From positions 2,089,501-2,153,500 of the forward strand of contig NZ_CP045875.1 in NCBI RefSeq assembly GCF_009649955.1: a stretch of DNA of 64,000 bases. The letters are read 5' to 3'. The translations under genes and the position numbers were made by a program. This document shows positions 62,858 to 64,000 of the stretch, piece after piece. Position 1 is the first letter of the stretch. The number at the start of each line of letters is the position of its first letter. Source of the DNA: Heliorestis convoluta. Lineage in GTDB: Bacteria > Bacillota > Desulfitobacteriia > Heliobacteriales > Heliobacteriaceae. Below the pieces are notes generated by a model. That model worked only from the letters and a program-made list of their open reading frames with translations, was not told the DNA's origin and did no database searches.

Positions 62858-63079
62858 ATGACTCGCTTTATAACAGGCCTGATCATTGGTTCTTTTCTCG
62901 GAGGTGCAGGCATCTTCGTCGTTACAGGATCGGATCTCGTTCAAGGAGGCAAAGCCGTAGCCCAAGCTGTGCAAGCGACGGTTTCAATCGTAGCAGAACA
63001 TGTCGATGAAGAAACAATGAAAACGATCCAACAAGAAGTACAGGCTAAAGTGCTCGATTCGATTACAAAAAACGAATAA
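62858..63079 (+). CDS. Small YtxH-like membrane-anchored protein
   Basis: 73 residues. A glycine-rich N-terminal helix (FITGLIIGSFLGGAGIFVV) is followed by an amphipathic helical tail (VAQAVQATVSIVAEHVDEET). YtxH-like proteins have this layout. ATG follows GGGAGG. Confidence 0.65.
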   Translation: MTRFITGLIIGSFLGGAGIFVVTGSDLVQGGKAVAQAVQATVSIVAEHVDEETMKTIQQEVQAKVLDSITKNE

Positions 63080-63191
63080 TACGAATCTCCTTAAACATGG
63101 AAATATGCAAAAAAGGATTTTTCCTTCTCTGTGGTGAATATTCATTAGGTCTATTTTTTTGAGACTTTAATGATAGAGAAGGAGTCTTTTT

Positions 63192-64000
63192 ATGTTCAAT
63201 GTTATAAGAACGCAAAAGATTTTGTTGGCTACGTTTTTTTCCTTATGGACTTTTCTTCTTTATGGACCTGTAGTAGAGGCCCATACGCCCATTCCATCAG
63301 ATTCGATTGCTTTAAAAGAAAGTCGACCGGTGACGGCGGGAGCGCAGCTTCACGAATATCTATGGCATACGGAGCATGGACCGGCTAAGATTTTTGTGAT
63401 TGAAGTTGATTTGACTCATCCTTACATACATATTGATACAATGGCTGGCAAAGGTAAAATTACAGAGCGATTGAATGTGACAGCCATGGCTCGTAACAAC
63501 GGCGCTGTGGCGGCGATTAATGGAGATTTCTACAATATGACGGCAGAAGGCTCTCCCATTGGACCGATGGTCATGGATGGGCGTCTCATTACGTCACCGA
63601 TTCGCAACAGTGGTCTTTATGCTTTTGGAATTACAGAAGAATTGAAAGCCTATATTGATAGCTTTACATTTTGGGGGACTGTGAAGGCACCGACGGGCGC
63701 TCTTTTTGAGATATCTGGATTGAACAAGACTTTTTATCGCATGAACCCTGACAACAGTCACGGTTTTACCAATCGTCTTCAACTTTATGATGAATTCTGG
63801 GGCGGCTCGACGCGAGGTCACGATGGTTTGAACCCGCCTACAGAAATGGTTCTCGTCGATGGACAAGTTATCGCTTTTTCTGTTGATGAATACTATCCTG
63901 GGCCTATTAAGACAGGCATGCAGATTTTACGTGGCCATGGCCAAGCAGCTGATTTTTTACTTGAAAACTTTCAAATCGGTGATTTTGTTCAGATTGACTA
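63192..64000 (+). CDS. Phosphodiester glycosidase family (NAGPA-domain) exported protein, partial
   Basis: The reading frame runs off the right edge (about 269 codons visible). A signal peptide (KILLATFFSLWTFLLYGPVVEA) is followed by an exopolysaccharide/NAGPA domain: VDLTHPYIHIDTMAG, MARNNGAVAAINGDFYN, PIGPMVMDGRLI. Members cleave phosphodiester glycosides or act in exopolysaccharide synthesis. ATG 63192 follows AGAAGGAG. Confidence 0.88.
   Translation, partial: MFNVIRTQKILLATFFSLWTFLLYGPVVEAHTPIPSDSIALKESRPVTAGAQLHEYLWHTEHGPAKIFVIEVDLTHPYIHIDTMAGKGKITERLNVTAMARNNGAVAAINGDFYNMTAEGSPIGPMVMDGRLITSPIRNSGLYAFGITEELKAYIDSFTFWGTVKAPTGALFEISGLNKTFYRMNPDNSHGFTNRLQLYDEFWGGSTRGHDGLNPPTEMVLVDGQVIAFSVDEYYPGPIKTGMQILRGHGQAADFLLENFQIGDFVQID

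Noticed and set aside
1-64000. CRISPR arrays, rRNA and tRNA genes
   Set aside because: No regularly spaced direct repeats and no tRNA-like T-arm/acceptor patterns were recognised by eye; a tRNAscan and CRISPR search would be needed to exclude them firmly.

Overview
The window looks like a chromosomal piece of a mid/low-GC, sporulating, motile Firmicute, most likely a member of the Clostridia. Several families it carries are typical of that group: DUF2512, a Spo0E-like phosphatase, a DUF3006 gene beside a ComEC-like hydrolase, CBO0543, YkhA, and strong AGGAGG-type ribosome sites with frequent TTG/GTG starts. The anaerobe-flavoured set (bacteriohemerythrin, CobO, iron alcohol dehydrogenase, nitroreductase, many hybrid kinases) would fit Heliobacteriaceae or Peptococcaceae, but no marker here settles the genus.

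Layout. 1-9.4 kb: core genes (broken sensor kinase, YjbQ, HAD nucleotidase and hotdog thioesterase pair, single-domain receiver, htpG, large hybrid kinase, zinc-ribbon membrane protein, YkhA). 9.4-12.2 kb: a stand-alone tyrosine recombinase with a palindrome array, a 530-bp highly structured non-coding repeat, and a ribbon-helix-helix/coiled-coil protein. 12.2-16.5 kb: a minus-strand signalling operon (kinase, REC-HDOD, REC with a degenerate HD-GYP). 16.7-26.2 kb: mostly housekeeping (CobO, TraB, CheX with hemerythrin, an MCP, MBL hydrolase with DUF3006, metallophosphoesterase, carbonic anhydrase). 26.3-45 kb: an accessory graveyard holding truncated methyltransferase, ABC-ATPase/GNAT, Rpn nuclease, integrase, LysR and MCP pieces, a MazF-type toxin pair, an intact IS66 element with an 8-bp target duplication, an IS4-like element, an IS21-like remnant, a sensor kinase and an ACR3-type exporter. 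45-56.5 kb: an XRE regulator, an IS608-type element (TnpA, TnpB and probable omega RNA), an unrecognised 576-aa protein, HepT/MntA and HI0074/HI0073 modules, a 5' group II intron scrap, a hybrid kinase, a split YqxD gene and an Rpn nuclease. 56.5-64 kb: MsrB, an ATP-grasp/M20-like fusion, a second YjbQ, a nitroreductase, the second copy of the structured repeat, an iron alcohol dehydrogenase, a YtxH-like protein and a phosphodiester glycosidase running off the right edge.

The strongest candidate for something undescribed is the roughly 530-bp non-coding element found twice (about 10735-11265 and 60690-61212). Each copy holds two 115-nt hairpin units in inverted orientation. The outer stem of the first unit differs between copies with compensatory changes, and all four units share an inner architecture. 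An orphan piece of its left border lies at about 26310. A second theme is a patchwork of short gene fragments copied from genes in the same window, together with a dispersed terminator-like repeat.

Caution: at least six otherwise well-conserved genes are split by apparent single-base indels, three of them in homopolymers. This may reflect assembly error, real decay, or in the A9 and A7 cases slippage. It should be settled with raw reads before biological meaning is attached.
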